The position numbers and the translations under genes are program-made. Positions 1-11,900 of a stretch of DNA of 64,000 nucleotides are shown here, piece by piece. Origin of the DNA: Ligula intestinalis (Eukaryota > Platyhelminthes > Cestoda > Diphyllobothriidea > Diphyllobothriidae); assembly GCA_036362985.1 (NCBI GenBank), contig JAYGXS010000005.1:49320400-49384399 (forward strand), in the 5' to 3' direction. The first letter of the stretch is position 1. The number at the start of each line of letters is the position of its first letter. The notes beneath the pieces were generated by a model. The model was given only the letters and a program-made list of their open reading frames with translations. It was not told the DNA's origin and did not search any database.

Positions 1-665
1 CTCATTTACTCTTCATATTGAAGACCTGTTTATTAAAATCTGCAAACTTTTATATCATATCCGCCGCCTGCGTTCATATCGCACCCCGCAAGCCCTCATC
101 TGGCGTTTTATAGACGCTTGTATCCTCCCTCTCATTCTTTAATGCTCTCCAGTAACCTTTTCAGCACTTCTCAAAAAAGGCTTTATTATTGTTAAACGTA
201 TTCTCCGCATGATCTCTTCAGCTGCCGGCTATTCCTATGCTTTTTAGCTGACCTTATAATCCAGCGACATTTCAAATCGGTCAAGAATTTCGTGGACCGT
301 ATTCTTAGTGATGACACTCACGCTCTCCACTCCGAACTAATGGCTGCGAAGTCTTCTCGTACGACGCGCCGAAACTTCCGACATATGACATGTCGTACAT
401 CAGCCTACCAGAACTCGATACTCCCATTCTTAGCACGCTTCCTCACGTGTGATGAAACGGAAATTGAGAAGCTGAAGGCCGACCTGACTCCATAACTGAT
501 GTGGTAACACTGTCGACTTCTTACTTTGAGTTTTCTGTGATCTTTGACCGTTTACTTTTGAGTTTTTGGACTGTTTAAATTACTTTATTTCTTGCTCTTC
601 GTGAATAGAGCCATTTTTTGCTGAAAAGTTTGATAATATCATCAAAATAAAGTTATCATCATCAA
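1..665 (+). mobile_element. CR1-like LINE, 3' end of reverse transcriptase ORF and tail (decayed)
   Basis: This is the end of a non-LTR retrotransposon cut by the window edge. Conceptual translation shows the thumb and C-terminal region typical of CR1-type elements. There is a tyrosine/arginine-rich stretch (YHIRRLRSYRTP), a PL-x-L segment, LLKKG, and then RILRMISSA. The last 67 codons (292-495) are open and end in PFLARFL plus an acidic tail before TAA. Stops interrupt the frame upstream, so it is dead. AATAAA near 646 and short ATC repeats mark the 3' terminus. The element at 22700-23705 is the same family and aligns along its whole length. Confidence 0.75.
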
Positions 666-1560
666 AGACGGGAGGATATCTATCTTTCCTGGAATTAAGT
701 GCAAGGTCATCTTTATAACTTAACTAAGGTGATTCACCCCTGAGTCCTGTTTTGGAGAGTCCTACGGGATAATCCTTATTTAAGTGGCTGCTCTTGAGAG
801 AAACCAAGAATAAGAGTATTCCTCGTCATGCTGACGCTGTAATGTTGTGCACAAGAAATGGTTCTACGTCGAAGGTCTTTCAAGTGGTTTAACCCATCTT
901 GGTTATGAAGTGATAGTTTGTTTGACCATATCCTGCAAATAAATTATATTCAATTCCCGTCTACGGATGTCCTCACTTTTGTTCTGATGGTGTGGACCAA
1001 AAGCGGACTGGTACTGATTAATTCCGCTCATGATCATCACAGAAGAGTTGATCTATGAAAGTAAACATTCATCAATACTGCAGACCACCCTTCGTTTACT
1101 ACTTCTCTTTTAGGGTGACCAAACGAAAAAACGGAGCGTTGTTAAACTGTCGTCGACTTCGAAAGAGCTGTTGAAAAGGTGTAAGGATACGAAAAGCAGG
1201 TGAAAGGTTAAACACGGAATGAACCGCGGCAGTGCGTGATGTCTAGCAACTGCGAAAATACCTAGCAGTGAAATAGGTGCCGAAATTTTATAAAATTCTA
1301 AATGTTGCAGTCGTTTGCTTACAGATCTTTAGGATAAATTCCCTTTTTTCCTTTTCACAAATTAATGAACCGAGATCAACTCTAAAATTCATGAAAAAAA
1401 ACTCCTGATATCCAGACTGGAGGTCAGCCGCGTAACTGCTAACAGCGTGATCTGTAACAATCTACGCAACCCGCAATGATGGATTACACATGTTTCCTAC
1501 TGCATCAGATACTCGAGATATGCTGTGTTCTCAAGGCAGTCCGGAAAAGGAAGGGGCAGA
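666..1560. other. No gene recognised
   Basis: AT-rich DNA with only short open frames. I see no protein motif, tRNA or clear repeat here. Confidence 0.4.
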
Positions 1561-1735
1561 CTGAAGTGGTAAATCCTGGTCTATTGGCCACCTTCCGCCA
1601 GCCCAACAGAGATCCAGATTTTGCCGCACCTCAGACTAGAACGCGCAGTCTTAGGTCGTCGAATGGCCTTAAATCCAGTGCTCTAAACCACTTAGCCAAG
1701 GTTCCGTTGTTCTGTTGGTTGTGATCGCGAAAAGT
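1561..1735 (-). repeat. Degenerate tRNA-derived SINE
   Basis: Read on the minus strand, the sequence starts with a tRNA-like head (CTTGGCTAAGTGGTTTAGAG resembles a pol III A box). It ends with GGGCTGGCGGAAGG and a GGCCA stretch at the place where other SINEs here carry their conserved tail. The B box is eroded. It is probably an old member of the SINE family seen intact at 12268 and 20368. Confidence 0.45.
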
Positions 1736-3335
1736 AACTTGGGTTGGAAGCTTATTCATAAATCGGATGTACATTGTGGCTCAATTTAGAGCCCTCACAA
1801 ATAATCGCACACCGCCTAGGACTACCTGCTAAAAGGAAGTTCGACAACGTCTGAGCGTTGGACGTATTAATACTACTCGAGTACGTGATAACTGCAAGCT
1901 GTAAACCATTCTGAATTCTCGGCACTGCCATGTCATCTACCTATTTCAGGTTATGGGGTTTTGTTTTAATTTGGAAGACCTCGACAAAACTGCAACAATT
2001 TTTTCATGGTCTGGCCTTCTGATTGCTTGTCGTACCTTTACACCTGCTCAAAAGCCCTGTCCAAGTTGTTGAGTTAAATGTAAGATTTCATCAGATAACA
2101 ACTTGACAGCTGTTATTTATCTCGTTTGGTGGCCCTCATACAGAAATGACAGATGTAAAACAGGCCTAGGTATGGGAATTTATTGACATCAACAAATTTC
2201 GTGACACATTTTTAACTGCGTAGTAGTGAACTAAGAGCAGTGATCAACACTGAGGGGTTTAATCTTCTCACATCACTTCTTCTGTAATTACCCTGATCGG
2301 AATCACTGATCATTTTTTTCAACCACCAGAGCCAACTTGAGGATCTCTGGAGACGCGAAATGAATGTGATTCGTTTTCAGCATCCAAATAAATATCATGT
2401 CGCCCATAAACAATACGGGACAGGGCAGTCGCGCGCAAACTTACAGCGTCAATATTTCTGTGAAATGCGATTGTCGTCATTCTCTCGCTCTCTCAAGAGC
2501 ACTCCTTTTAAGTCGTTAATAAATTAAGGAAAAGTCATCACTGTCTCGCGCCACAAGCTTTCTTCGAAAGAGCAATTTGATGGGCGAAAAATTAGAGCAT
2601 CAGCGTTTCTGCGAAAAATGCAATTGTTGTTGGTTGGTTATTTTCATAAACGGCCACTTTTCAAGTCGTCAAACAAATGTGGCAAACGTTTGGCACTGCC
2701 TCGGCACAACCGCAGCTGTCAGAGGCCGCTAAAAGAACAGTAAAACTTGGCGATTGCGGAGCCAACGATGCCTAAATTATTCAATGGACTTCAAACAAAA
2801 CCCCAACCTGCCGAACCTCAACAGCTTTTCACTTCCATTCCGCTACGGGGGCGATTTAAGCGCTGACTTTAGATAATTAATTTATGACAAATTCTGCGGC
2901 ACGCCAAACGGCATAAAGCACTGGCAGTGGATACTCGAAAGTCCTGTTGCAACTTTCAGAAGCTGAGATAGCATGCACGAGAGAAATAGACGCCTCACAG
3001 CATACCACACTGGCGACTCTTGAGTTTGCCAGTGAACATACATGTTCGTCAAACATTACCCCTCATTCTCCCACCCTCCCCGCCCTGCGGTCTCCAAATG
3101 CGGTCGCCTGCATGTGGTTAGATGTAGAGTCGGTGTGGCGATCGTGACTTCAAAATAAGCAAGCGTTTGTGCTTTTTTATGCAAGTGCACCGCAGCGCTG
3201 GTTGCCACTTGTCAGATAGAAGGGGGAGGGCGATTCCAGTCACAGCCACCAAACCCCAGAAGAAAAAATATAGTTGGGTTTATAGTTAGGCTTTGGTCCG
3301 AGGTTGGCGTTAAGGTTATCGTAGTAGTTAAAATT
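1736..3335. other. No gene recognised
   Basis: The short open frames here have no recognisable domain and no convincing splice context. Confidence 0.4.
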
Positions 3336-3337
3336 AG

Positions 3338-4335
3338 TACAGTAGGGCGAGTGCTGCAAGCAACATTGCGCAATTTGAAAAAAGACAGGTAATCACTCGC
3401 AAACAAACATTGAGTAGAGTTACAATACTGTTTATCATGCAGTCCAATTTCAATTATTTTCAGTCACACTAGGATACCGACACTGTGATGAGTTTTCTTC
3501 TGACTGCTGCAAAACATTTGATTCTATAAAAAATGGCTACTGAAATAGTATGCATTTTTATCATTGATTTCGACTGCCTTTATCAATTCAAAAACATTTT
3601 ATGGAAAGCACGTGCGAAAAAATCTTCTCTTGTACTTTTGATAGCAAATAACACCTTTGAATTTTATTCTTAAAGGAAGGGGTGTTTTCGGTTTTAAAAA
3701 GTTTCTAAATTTCCGAATGATTTTGAAACCTACTCACTGCTGGAACTGAATTCAAGTTTTAAAAACTGAATGCTGTGTTCATCCTGTTTAAGGAAAAGTG
3801 CGTTCTTGCCTATCGTTTAAGGGACTGGTTGCGTAGCTCTCATGGAATTTCGCAATAGACATGCATAATGCTGCATATATCAGGGGCAGCATAAATAAAT
3901 TGATGGATACGATGTATTATGAATGAACACCGCACAGTCCTAATAAAAACTCACAATCAAAACTTTTTTAAACCAAATGGAACCATTCCTTTAAGAATAA
4001 AATTTAGAGAAGGCGTAATTTTCTACCAAATAAGTACAAGAGAGGATTTTTCGTGCATGTTTTCCTTAAAATGTATTTGAATTTAAAAAGGCAGTCAAAA
4101 TCAATGATAAAAATGCATGCTAATTAAGTAGCCATTTTTTTCAGAATCAACTTCTTCGCAGTGGTCAGAACGAAACTCATCACAGAGTCAGCATCCTAGC
4201 GTGACTAAAAAGAACTGAAATTGGACTGCATGATGAACGTTATTGCAACACTACTCAACGTTGTTTGCGAGTGACCACATGTCTCTTTCAAATTACGGAA
4301 TGATGCTTGCGGCACTCGCCACACTGTAAGTTAAC
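3338..4335. repeat. Inverted pair (foldback) of repeat family A
   Basis: The left arm (about 3338-3680) is the reverse complement of the right arm (about 3985-4335). For example, ATCATGCAGTCCAATTTCA on the left matches TGAAATTGGACTGCATGAT on the right, and the central stretches with AAAATGCATGC and CAATGATAAAAATGC also match. The arms flank about 300 bases of unrelated sequence. Two further copies lie in plus orientation at 9600-10175 and 11290-11900, with a possible diverged one near 38290-38560 (minus). No ORF is conserved among copies, so the family is non-coding or long dead. Its class is unknown. Confidence 0.7.
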
Positions 4336-6529
4336 CCTTCGCCACTGCGATCTTCAGGTTCGGTTCCGTAGGGCTGTGGATATTGAGCACATCGAAGTCG
4401 ACAGTGTAGAAAATAGAAGCGTCGGGGTCAACAATGTGGGATACGATATAATCTGGCCAGATAATAGATGACCGAACGTATCCCAACATTTAAAAGCTAG
4501 CAGGTAGGATAAGATGTGGAAGGCCAAACTGTTAGGGATATTTTACTAAGAGATAGCAAGCGCAGAATGTAAGAAATATGCAACTGACTCCCAGACAAGT
4601 GCAGTCTAGCCATTAATGGCCCGGAGTCCAGAGGCGCAGTCCGGCAAGTAGATCACCGGGTCTGGATGTCTGCAACCGAACAGTAGATGGTCGGTTCCGG
4701 GAGTGTCTGACCGTAAACAACTCCCGCGCATCTTGTGCACTGGTCTTGCCTTGAGAAGTGATTAGTTAGTGAGGCCAGACAAGTCTCGACCTTGAGTGGG
4801 CCGGAGTTCAGGAGCCAGACAGAGAGTGATCTTGAAAGGCTTGTCCCCGCGGCGTCCGAGGAAAGCATGGTTAAGAATAAGGGGTCGTTACAGGGCGAAA
4901 GGAGTAGAAATGAGACGTTCAGTCGAACGAAAAGTGCATTCTGTAGAGAGTAAGTGGAGACACGTGGAAAGAAGGGTGGACGGGTGGACGACCATTCACG
5001 GGAGAGCTGGTGACCGAAGTGTGTGAGCAAAGTACTAATTCCAGCGTTTACAAAGTATTCTTCGTGTGAGTTCGCCTTAACGGTGATTGACCAGACCGTG
5101 GAAGGCAGTCACTAGTGCATGAGCACATGCTGGTAATCGCGCGGGTTAGGTGTTCGAGTTGAGTGGGGCTGCCCTGTAGGCAGGCCGAGAACTGCAATCA
5201 CATGACCCCACGTGTTGTGTGGCATGGTTTGGTTAGTGGACGGTGCTATGACGTCACTACAATGTATGTTACGGTTAGTTTTTGAGATTCACTCAGGGAT
5301 ACTTTTAAATGCAGATTAAGCCCCCTAAGTTCGGATTAGGATTCGGGCCACTTCTTAAGTTTATTTAAAGGCCATTGTTCGGGTTACCATCGGGAATATT
5401 TTAAACTTCAAAATATATACACAGGGCCATCTCTATTGCTTTGGCTGCCGTTTGCCATAACCGCGTTCTGTTTGGGGAGTCGCACAGGTCATTCTTGCCA
5501 ACAGAGGCGGGTCATGAGAGTCATATTTCTGAACTTTATTTTCTGGTTGAGGAATTTATTAAGCTTTTATGACTAGCTGACTGCTGGAGAGAGATGATGA
5601 CGCTCTGCAATTTCTGATCTAAAACTAGATATTGTATATTTTGCAGAAGTCTGAAATTAGTGCGCGCCAAGCGGTGCGACCGAGGTCAAAAATTTATCTG
5701 GCCTATCTACCTAACGTAGGAAGCCCGCTGGTGCGCAAAGTAAACTCAACCCAAATCGAGTAAAAAGCGGGCTCCCATTTAGTGGACTGTCTCCAATGAA
5801 CTTGCATTACAATAAACGTTACAGCTGTAGGGGGGTACAGCAATTAATATTAGCCGCCTCAGCATTCCCATAATACATCCGACAGCAGTTCGTAGTCATC
5901 GTATTCAGAAATCGAGGCTGACATGAATCTCAGCGCTGACTGAAATCAGCATCCACTCTTACATATACATTTGGCAGATATAGTTCAGTACTGTCTGCAC
6001 TCAGCTAAATTGCCAATAAATACCAGCAAAGGAAGAAGATACCATGCTATTATGCTTAGTCTAGCGCAGTCTAGGCGTTTTAGTAGACCTTTAGAGAGCC
6101 CATACACGGCAAAAGTCACTTCGTTATTCATAAATGTATGATAGAACTTTATGCTACTTGTTAATAACGCTCCGTCTAAACCCAAAAATTGTAAATCTCC
6201 TTTATCCTGTACAGATTGGGAGTGCATACTGGATTCCGGCTTCCTACAGGCCCCTACAGGCCTTATCATAATATTACAGTTACTGGTTTTAGTAACTATA
6301 GCTACTAGAATTAGCACTTTAGCATTGACAATGACTTACAGCAGCATTATCTTAGTTCTCGTAGTCCAGCTTTTAGTTGAAAAGGACACAGCCTGGGAGG
6401 ATAGAGTTGTGGGGGCGAAAAATATGGCAAACCCTGATGTTCTCAGGCCCTCAAACCTGTATTTACTCGAAATAACATGAATGCAAATTTCCCATCCCTG
6501 GCTGAGGACAAAGGAGGCATGAGCTCCAG
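4336..6529. other. No gene recognised
   Basis: Frames up to about 125 codons occur on both strands but have no motif. Around 5100-5210 there is a weak B-box-like GGTGTTCGAGT, not enough to call a tRNA or SINE. Confidence 0.35.
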
Positions 6530-6960
6530 CGTTTATTTTCAAATCAGCGTCATTTCTGACAAATGGTAGTGTCAGAAATATTACCAGTACTACTAAGACT
6601 TACACTGATAGTCAGTAGTATTGAAAACAGAAGAGACCGTATCAGTCTCGGTCTCATTGGGCCTGTTTTTACACCTACTAATGGTGAGCTTAGAGTAGAT
6701 TGTACAGTAGTACCAGCGCAAAAGACTACTGTCACTTAAGACTAGGTTAGGTGGTGATTCGGCTTGCATATGATAGAGCAGCCTACGCCAGACCCTGTTT
6801 AGTCGAGACTCCAGGAGAAGGTGAAGAGCCGCTAACTACGTCCTCTATCACTTTAAAACTAACACCTGAGACTGTCACCTTCTGTACCAACCTGTTGGTG
6901 CACTTGGTGGACTTCATCGAAATCAATGGTCGAACACTGACACTACCTCAACAAACTCTA
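6530..6960 (+). repeat. Repeat family B, copy 1
   Basis: This segment matches 39950-40400 in the same orientation. Shared landmarks in order are a TCATTTCTGAC stretch, AGACTACTGTCACTTAAG (versus AGTCTACTGTCACTAAAG), GGTTAGGTGGTG, and a GGACTTCATCGAAATCAATGG stretch (versus GAACTTCATCGCAACCGATGG). It is unclassified. A 258-codon frame (6751-7527) runs from here into the PLE fragment that follows, but I regard its first half as accidental. Confidence 0.6.
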
Positions 6961-7089
6961 CAACCCCAATCTATGCTACCCTCACTGCTACTGCACAAAT
7001 ACATCACGCATCGGTCTGATTCGTCACTCGCGAATCAGTCGCGCAGACTCTGCTGGGCAGAGCCAGGAGCACAAGCATGCACCTGCCCA

Positions 7090-7680
7090 CACAGTCCAGA
7101 AGCAACCATCAGGCCCCGGGTCATTAGACCGAAAGACCCACTGCCACGGCAGGAAACGGCTGGAGTCGTTTACCGGATCTGGTGCAGTTGTGGACAAAGC
7201 AACTACGTCGGAGAAACCGGGAGATTACTCCGGACGCGAATGGCCGAGCGTGCGGCGGCGGTGACGAAGAAAGACGCCAACACCCAAGTTGCAGCTCACT
7301 CGACGGGACCCGGCCATATTTTCAAGTTTGACGAGGTCAAAATCTTCGCAAGAGGTGACAACCGCGTGAGCTGCGAGTTGCTTGTCATGGTTCTCAGGCC
7401 CCCAGTCCATCAACAAGCGCAACGATTTGGCGTTCCCATGCGGTGTACTGCGAAATTTCCTGAGCACGAGAATCAGTCACATGGGAAGGACCGGGCGCAA
7501 CAACAACTTGGACGACAGCGAGCATAATTGCCCTGCAATTATCAAGCCCGCATTCGACGCTGACAAGCAAACTGTGACAATTAATGAGCCATCACCGCAC
7601 CAATCAAGACCTCAAGCGGTGGCTACGGGAACTGAAAATTATATCACGCATGCGGATGACCGCTACGAACTATAAATACC
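7090..7680 (+). pseudogene. Penelope-like element fragment, GIY-YIG domain (copy A)
   Basis: Translation gives the linker PEATIR, then GVVYRIWCSCG and SNYVGETG followed by an arginine-containing helix. This is the GIY-YIG nuclease fold found at the C terminus of endonuclease-positive Penelope-like retroelements. Near 7385 the frame shifts: the conserved WFSGPQSINKR stretch lies in the next frame, which runs on to a C terminus ending DDRYEL at 7675. The RT is missing, so this is a 5'-truncated, frameshifted copy. The minus-strand copy at 59975-60610 belongs to the same subfamily. Confidence 0.8.
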
Positions 7681-7734
7681 GTGCAACCTGTGCATAAATC
7701 ACCCTTATCTGCGCATGTCTCCAAATTTCCCACA

Positions 7735-7970
7735 ATTACCTATGATTAAGGATTCTCAACAGAATCCGAAACAAGCGAACATCCGTGTCCCAGGAAGCAA
7801 TTGAGAAGAAGAAGAAGAAGACTCGATCGCGATCGTGTCTTCTTCTTCTTCTCAGAATCCGAAACGTCAGGAAAATAAAAACCCCTGTTCCAGTGATCGC
7901 ATCTTCTTTTTCTGAACTGTTTCCTGGAACGCGCATATTCTCTTCGATTGGCACTCGTCTCTTTGTCCAT
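7735..7970 (+). repeat. PLE terminal repeats joined head to head, hammerhead-like
   Basis: Two copies of the PLE 3' terminal sequence meet here. First comes CCTATGATTAA, a 6-bp hairpin (GGATTC/GAATCC) and GAAAC. Then at 7803-7853 there is a long hairpin in which GAGAAGAAGAAGAAG pairs with CTTCTTCTTCTTCTC around TCGATCGCGATCG. After that come a second CCGAAACGTCAGG, AATAAA, and TTCCAGTGATCGC. The same terminal blocks recur near 14450, 38130, 40770, 46650, 51560, 51900, 60000 and 62620. The layout resembles hammerhead ribozymes known from PLE terminal repeats, but stem I is not clear here. Confidence 0.6.
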
Positions 7971-8399
7971 TTGGCCCCTCTGCGAGCCTGAGACTACGGC
8001 TATGCGCGAAGTACCGTGGCTTGAAAGTTTGCCGATTAACGATTGAACCCAGGCCTTACCACTCGGAGTGGTCGTTTGGTGGACTGAGATCCAGACTGCA
8101 ATAGCCCTCCTCAACGTGACTTCCGTCACTCTCACACATTTGAGATTCGTATCGTTCCCCCCATTTGTGTAAGATTCCTGTGCTTGTGTTTTTCTTGGGG
8201 GGGGGGGTACGGTCTTGTGTGTAGGATGCGCAGACGAGCTCACTACGCATGTCAGTCAGTATGCGCGTTCTCAACACCGGCCAACTGACCGGTTCGGACA
8301 GTGACTGGCGCCTGGAAATGAGATCAGGCTGGGGAGTTGACGGTTCAGCGCATTTTCTTCACAGCAAACAACCTGCCGCCCTTGATGTTTTGATGGTGC

Positions 8400-8940
8400 A
8401 CTAGCTGCTATGGCTTGGAAGACAGCCAACTGACGGAATAAGTCGGACCCCATAGTTGGTCCAGTGTGTTTTTTTGCGGGGTTACAGACTGGTAGCTGCG
8501 GTGGCTGCCTCCTAATTTGGCTCCTATGGCACTCCTACTTCTAGTCAGGCGTTGCGGCCGGCTTGAGCACTGGTCTAGTTGTGTCAGCCACCTGCACCCT
8601 CTCCGGTCTTCTTGACACTCTCTTGTCCTACTTTTACTCGTTACGGCTGTGATCATGCCTGATCTAGCCGGCCTCAATGATGTTACGGGTGGTACTCCTC
8701 CACACGTGACGATTGGCAGCAGTGGATATGGAAAGCTCTCTGTCCAGTCTCTTATCCAGCGACGAAGACGGGAGATAGAAGATCCAAGAACTTCTTCCAT
8801 GTCTTGATGTATGTTGTCGAGCCAAGTCTTCAGTTGCCCTCCTCTAAGACGCCTCCGGGCGGGCGACGACGCCGAATCGAGGGCAGAATAGCAATGCTCG
8901 TGGGGCGGATGAGGGCGAACGTGCTCAAACAACTTCACTC
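8400..8940 (-). mobile_element. Endonuclease-RT LINE, 3' end (decayed)
   Basis: On the minus strand, RGGQLKTWLDNIHQDMEEVL followed by a tryptophan/arginine stretch (LRRWIRDW) is the C-terminal end seen in flatworm endonuclease-reverse transcriptases. A frameshift follows. The expected end, NRHVWRSTTRNIIEAG and a stop, is in another frame at about 8670-8720. The 3' tail (8405-8470, minus) shares TTCCGTCAGTTGGC and CCAAGCCA with the direct repeats at 31299 and 61275, which may therefore contain related LINE tails. Confidence 0.65.
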
Positions 8941-8959
8941 GCCTTTCTCGAATGACCAG

Positions 8960-9400
8960 GAATGAGCGTTCCAGCCTAGCTGCTGGCTACCTGGCACGTC
9001 CACAGGTGGCAGATAGTGGAACAGCCTTCAGCCAACGTTAGCTGCGAAATACGCAGGCTCCCGGGTCTGACGAATAAGCGGTCGCGTACACAGCGGCGAC
9101 AGTGTTACGAGGGCGTGGAGAGCTTAGCTCTGGCGCACCGACTGCCTTATAACAAAGACGCAAGTCAAAATGACGACACGGTGATATGGCGAGTGTGAAC
9201 TGCCATTGGGTAGGTTTGCTTGCTACCACTGCCTTGTGGTTAGGGTCATGAGCCAAACTGCTAGAGGAGACAATCTCGCAAAAAGAACCCGAGCCGCTGT
9301 CCGGGACCGGTCTGTATTCAACATCGCCAAGATTCCTCATGCAAACAAATGTCCCCATGCCTAGATGGCGAATAAATAGAGAGTGCGGTAGACACAGAAT
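8960..9400 (+). repeat. 5' region of endonuclease-RT LINE, copy 1
   Basis: Matches 28155-28530 in the same orientation over about 370 bases. Shared landmarks are CTAGCTGCTGGCTACCT, ACTGCCTTATAA, ACTGCCTTGTGGTT and GGTCTATATTCAACATC. The copy at 28 kb runs directly into a LINE endonuclease domain, so this is probably the leader of the same LINE. Here the endonuclease does not follow. Confidence 0.55.
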
Positions 9401-9599
9401 AAGTCTACTATCATTATAGACCAATTCATACGTAGCGAATGTGCAGTGACTGTACTCCAATCCCTGGAAGCTATAGCCAGCCGCCACCGCTGCACCGGTC
9501 ATCCTATCAGTTTGGGAGCTCCACGTACAGTATCTTCCGGCATTAAAAGAAGTTTCTAATTTGCGTGAAGATTCGAGGTCTAGATAAGTTTCTAATTAT

Positions 9600-10175
9600 A
9601 AGTGTTAGCGATTGTGAGGTATTCATTTATTATACATCACATCCGTCAATTTATTACTGCTGCCTTTAATGTATACAGAATGCTCCACATCTGTTGCAAT
9701 ATTTGCTGGGAACCATGTGACTTCTTCCTCAAACCGTGGGTGAAAACGTAAGCTACCTTAAACAGGACGTACACAGTGCTCAGGTTTTAAACCTTGAATT
9801 CAAGGACAGTATTCAGTCGATTTAAAAATTATTCAGCAATGTTTTAACTTTCTTGAAACCTTTCTTTAAGTATAAAAGAAGCAATTTACTGTCAGAGGGG
9901 TAAAAAGAATGTTTTTCGTTTATGTTTACCACAAAACATATTGGAATTTTTAAAGGCAGTGAAAACCAATGATCAAAATGCACACTACATATGCAGTCAC
10001 TTTTTACAGTTCATGCGTGCTTCTAGCGATCAGAAAGAAGATAGTTACAAAGTTGGCATCCTGTCGTGAATGAAATGAATGGAGATTTGGTTCCAGAATT
10101 AATCAGTATAACAACCCTGCTTACTGCCAGTTGGCGATGGATTATCAATCTTTCGCAAATTTAGGCATTTTGCAT
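9600..10175 (+). repeat. Repeat family A, copy 2
   Basis: Shares CATCACATCCGTCAATTTA and TTACTGCTGCCTT with 11290-11900. It also shares the later blocks (AAAGGCAGTGAAAACCAATG, GGCATCCTGTCGTGA) with that copy and with 3985-4335. It has no conserved ORF. Confidence 0.7.
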
Positions 10176-11289
10176 GACTGTCCTACGGCATGACTGCGTG
10201 AACTTCTGCAAGCATCTGCACAATGACCGCGTGGTTGCCGGTAGGCAGACAGTCAGTGGTTTAATAGGCAACAGTAGTTTATGTAGTGCACTTCATTAAT
10301 CCCTAGTTCCAGCATTTTGTCCTACACAAACGGTGGGTATAAGGTTTTATGGGTGGGCGGTGAAATATACTTTAATAACTGCTACCTGCATTTTTATTTT
10401 ATTCTATTTAGAAATGCAATTGATTTGTAGATTTGCTTAAACTGTTTTAACGTGTACCGTATTACGGAAAGCCCAAGTATCAAAATGCAGGTTTGTTGAA
10501 ATTCCTGAGAAAATAGAAATCATGATCAGGAGGTTGTCTACTTCAACTTACCTGAGGCCAACTTACCATTCTTCAGTTCAATTAATATAGTCCGCGGCGC
10601 GAAGTGCCGCGCACACCTTTAATTCGCATGTGGAACCACTTACTCCCAGCGGCCGCGAGAAAAAAATTCAAGTACATTTTTCACTTTACACTTGAGTCTA
10701 ACCATTTCCTTGCTTGCCTATCCTACTTCCCCACCCACGAAAACCCTAAAACAACCGTTTCCGTGGAAGGAAAGTGCTGGAACTAGGAGGCACATAAGGT
10801 GCACTATGCAAATTACTTTTGTGGCTTGATAATTGTTCGGGTCGTGCGGAGGCATGACTCAAATACAACATTTTTCTGGGCCTGTGTCGGGACCAGTCGA
10901 AGGAAGTATGAAATATAATCATATACGGCTAATGGGTCATCAGCCGTATATGATAATTCTGCGCATTTTCCGCAGACGCAACGCAATTCAGCAATTAATA
11001 TCAGGTTTGTGAACGGTCGTTAACTAAACGCAGTCTATTTGAAGCACATCAGTTAATTCTTACAAAGGAATGTCGGACTTGCCATTTGAAACTCTGATGA
11101 ATATCACCAAAACGCAGGAGAAATTCCGATGAGCCCCAGTGATAAGCCGAGCCACCGCCAGACATCCCACGCAGTTATACCAAATCGGCGAAGTAATTGC
11201 CTTGTGATGGCATCCAGTGCTCTGTCCTTTGCTTATTTTTCGATCTGAAAGGGCCGCTGTTTTACCGACGGATCACTTCTATGTTTCTG
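10176..11289. other. No gene recognised
   Basis: Spacer between two family A copies. The only structure noted is the hairpin at 10918-10954. Confidence 0.35.
10918..10954. repeat. Perfect 13-bp hairpin
   Basis: ATCATATACGGCT (10918-10930) is followed 11 bases later by its exact reverse complement AGCCGTATATGAT (10942-10954). No gene lies next to it. Its role is unknown, and chance or a decayed foldback element are both possible. Confidence 0.6.
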
Positions 11290-11900
11290 ATGATGAGTTC
11301 TTTACGATTTTGCGGTGTTCATTCATTATACATCACATCCGTCAATTTATTACTGCTGCCTTCAATGTATACAGCATGCTACACGTCTGTTGCAATATTT
11401 TATGAGACCTGTGAGACTTTTTCTTCGAATTCTAGGCGAAAACGTACTTTTCCCTAAACAGGATGTGCACAGCGCGCAGTTTGTAAACCTTGAATTCGAG
11501 TGTAGCAGTCAGTTGGTTTCAAAATTATTCGCAATTTAGAAACTCTCTTTAAAACCGAAAGAAACCCTTTCCTTGAGTACAAAATTTAGAGAATGCGTAA
11601 TTTCCTACCAAACGAGTATAAAAATAATTTTTTCGTGTATGTTTTCCATTAAATATATTTAAGTCTATAAAGGCAGTCAAAATCAATGATGAAAATGCAT
11701 GCTACTTGAGTAGCCATTTTGTAGAATATATACTTTTTGTTGACGGGCAGAACGAAGTTCCTTTAAATCCGGCATCCTTTCGTGACAGAAATGACTTCAG
11801 ACTAGACTACAGGATAATAAATATTACAATTTTACCCAATGCCGATTAGCGAGAGAGTATCAATCTTCTGCATATGTCGGCGTGTTACATGAATTGTAGG
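11290..11900 (+). repeat. Repeat family A, copy 3
   Basis: The most complete copy of the family in the window. It aligns with 9600-10175 from TTCATTATACATCACATCCG onward. It aligns with the foldback at 3338-4335 over the part containing AAAGGCAGTCAAAATCAATG and AAAATGCATGCTA. Short frames inside it are not conserved. Confidence 0.7.

Noticed and set aside
6751..7090. First half of a 258-codon frame as a new protein fused to GIY-YIG
   Set aside because: The part before PEATIR overlaps repeat family B, has no motif, and the frame is not kept in the family B copy at 40 kb.
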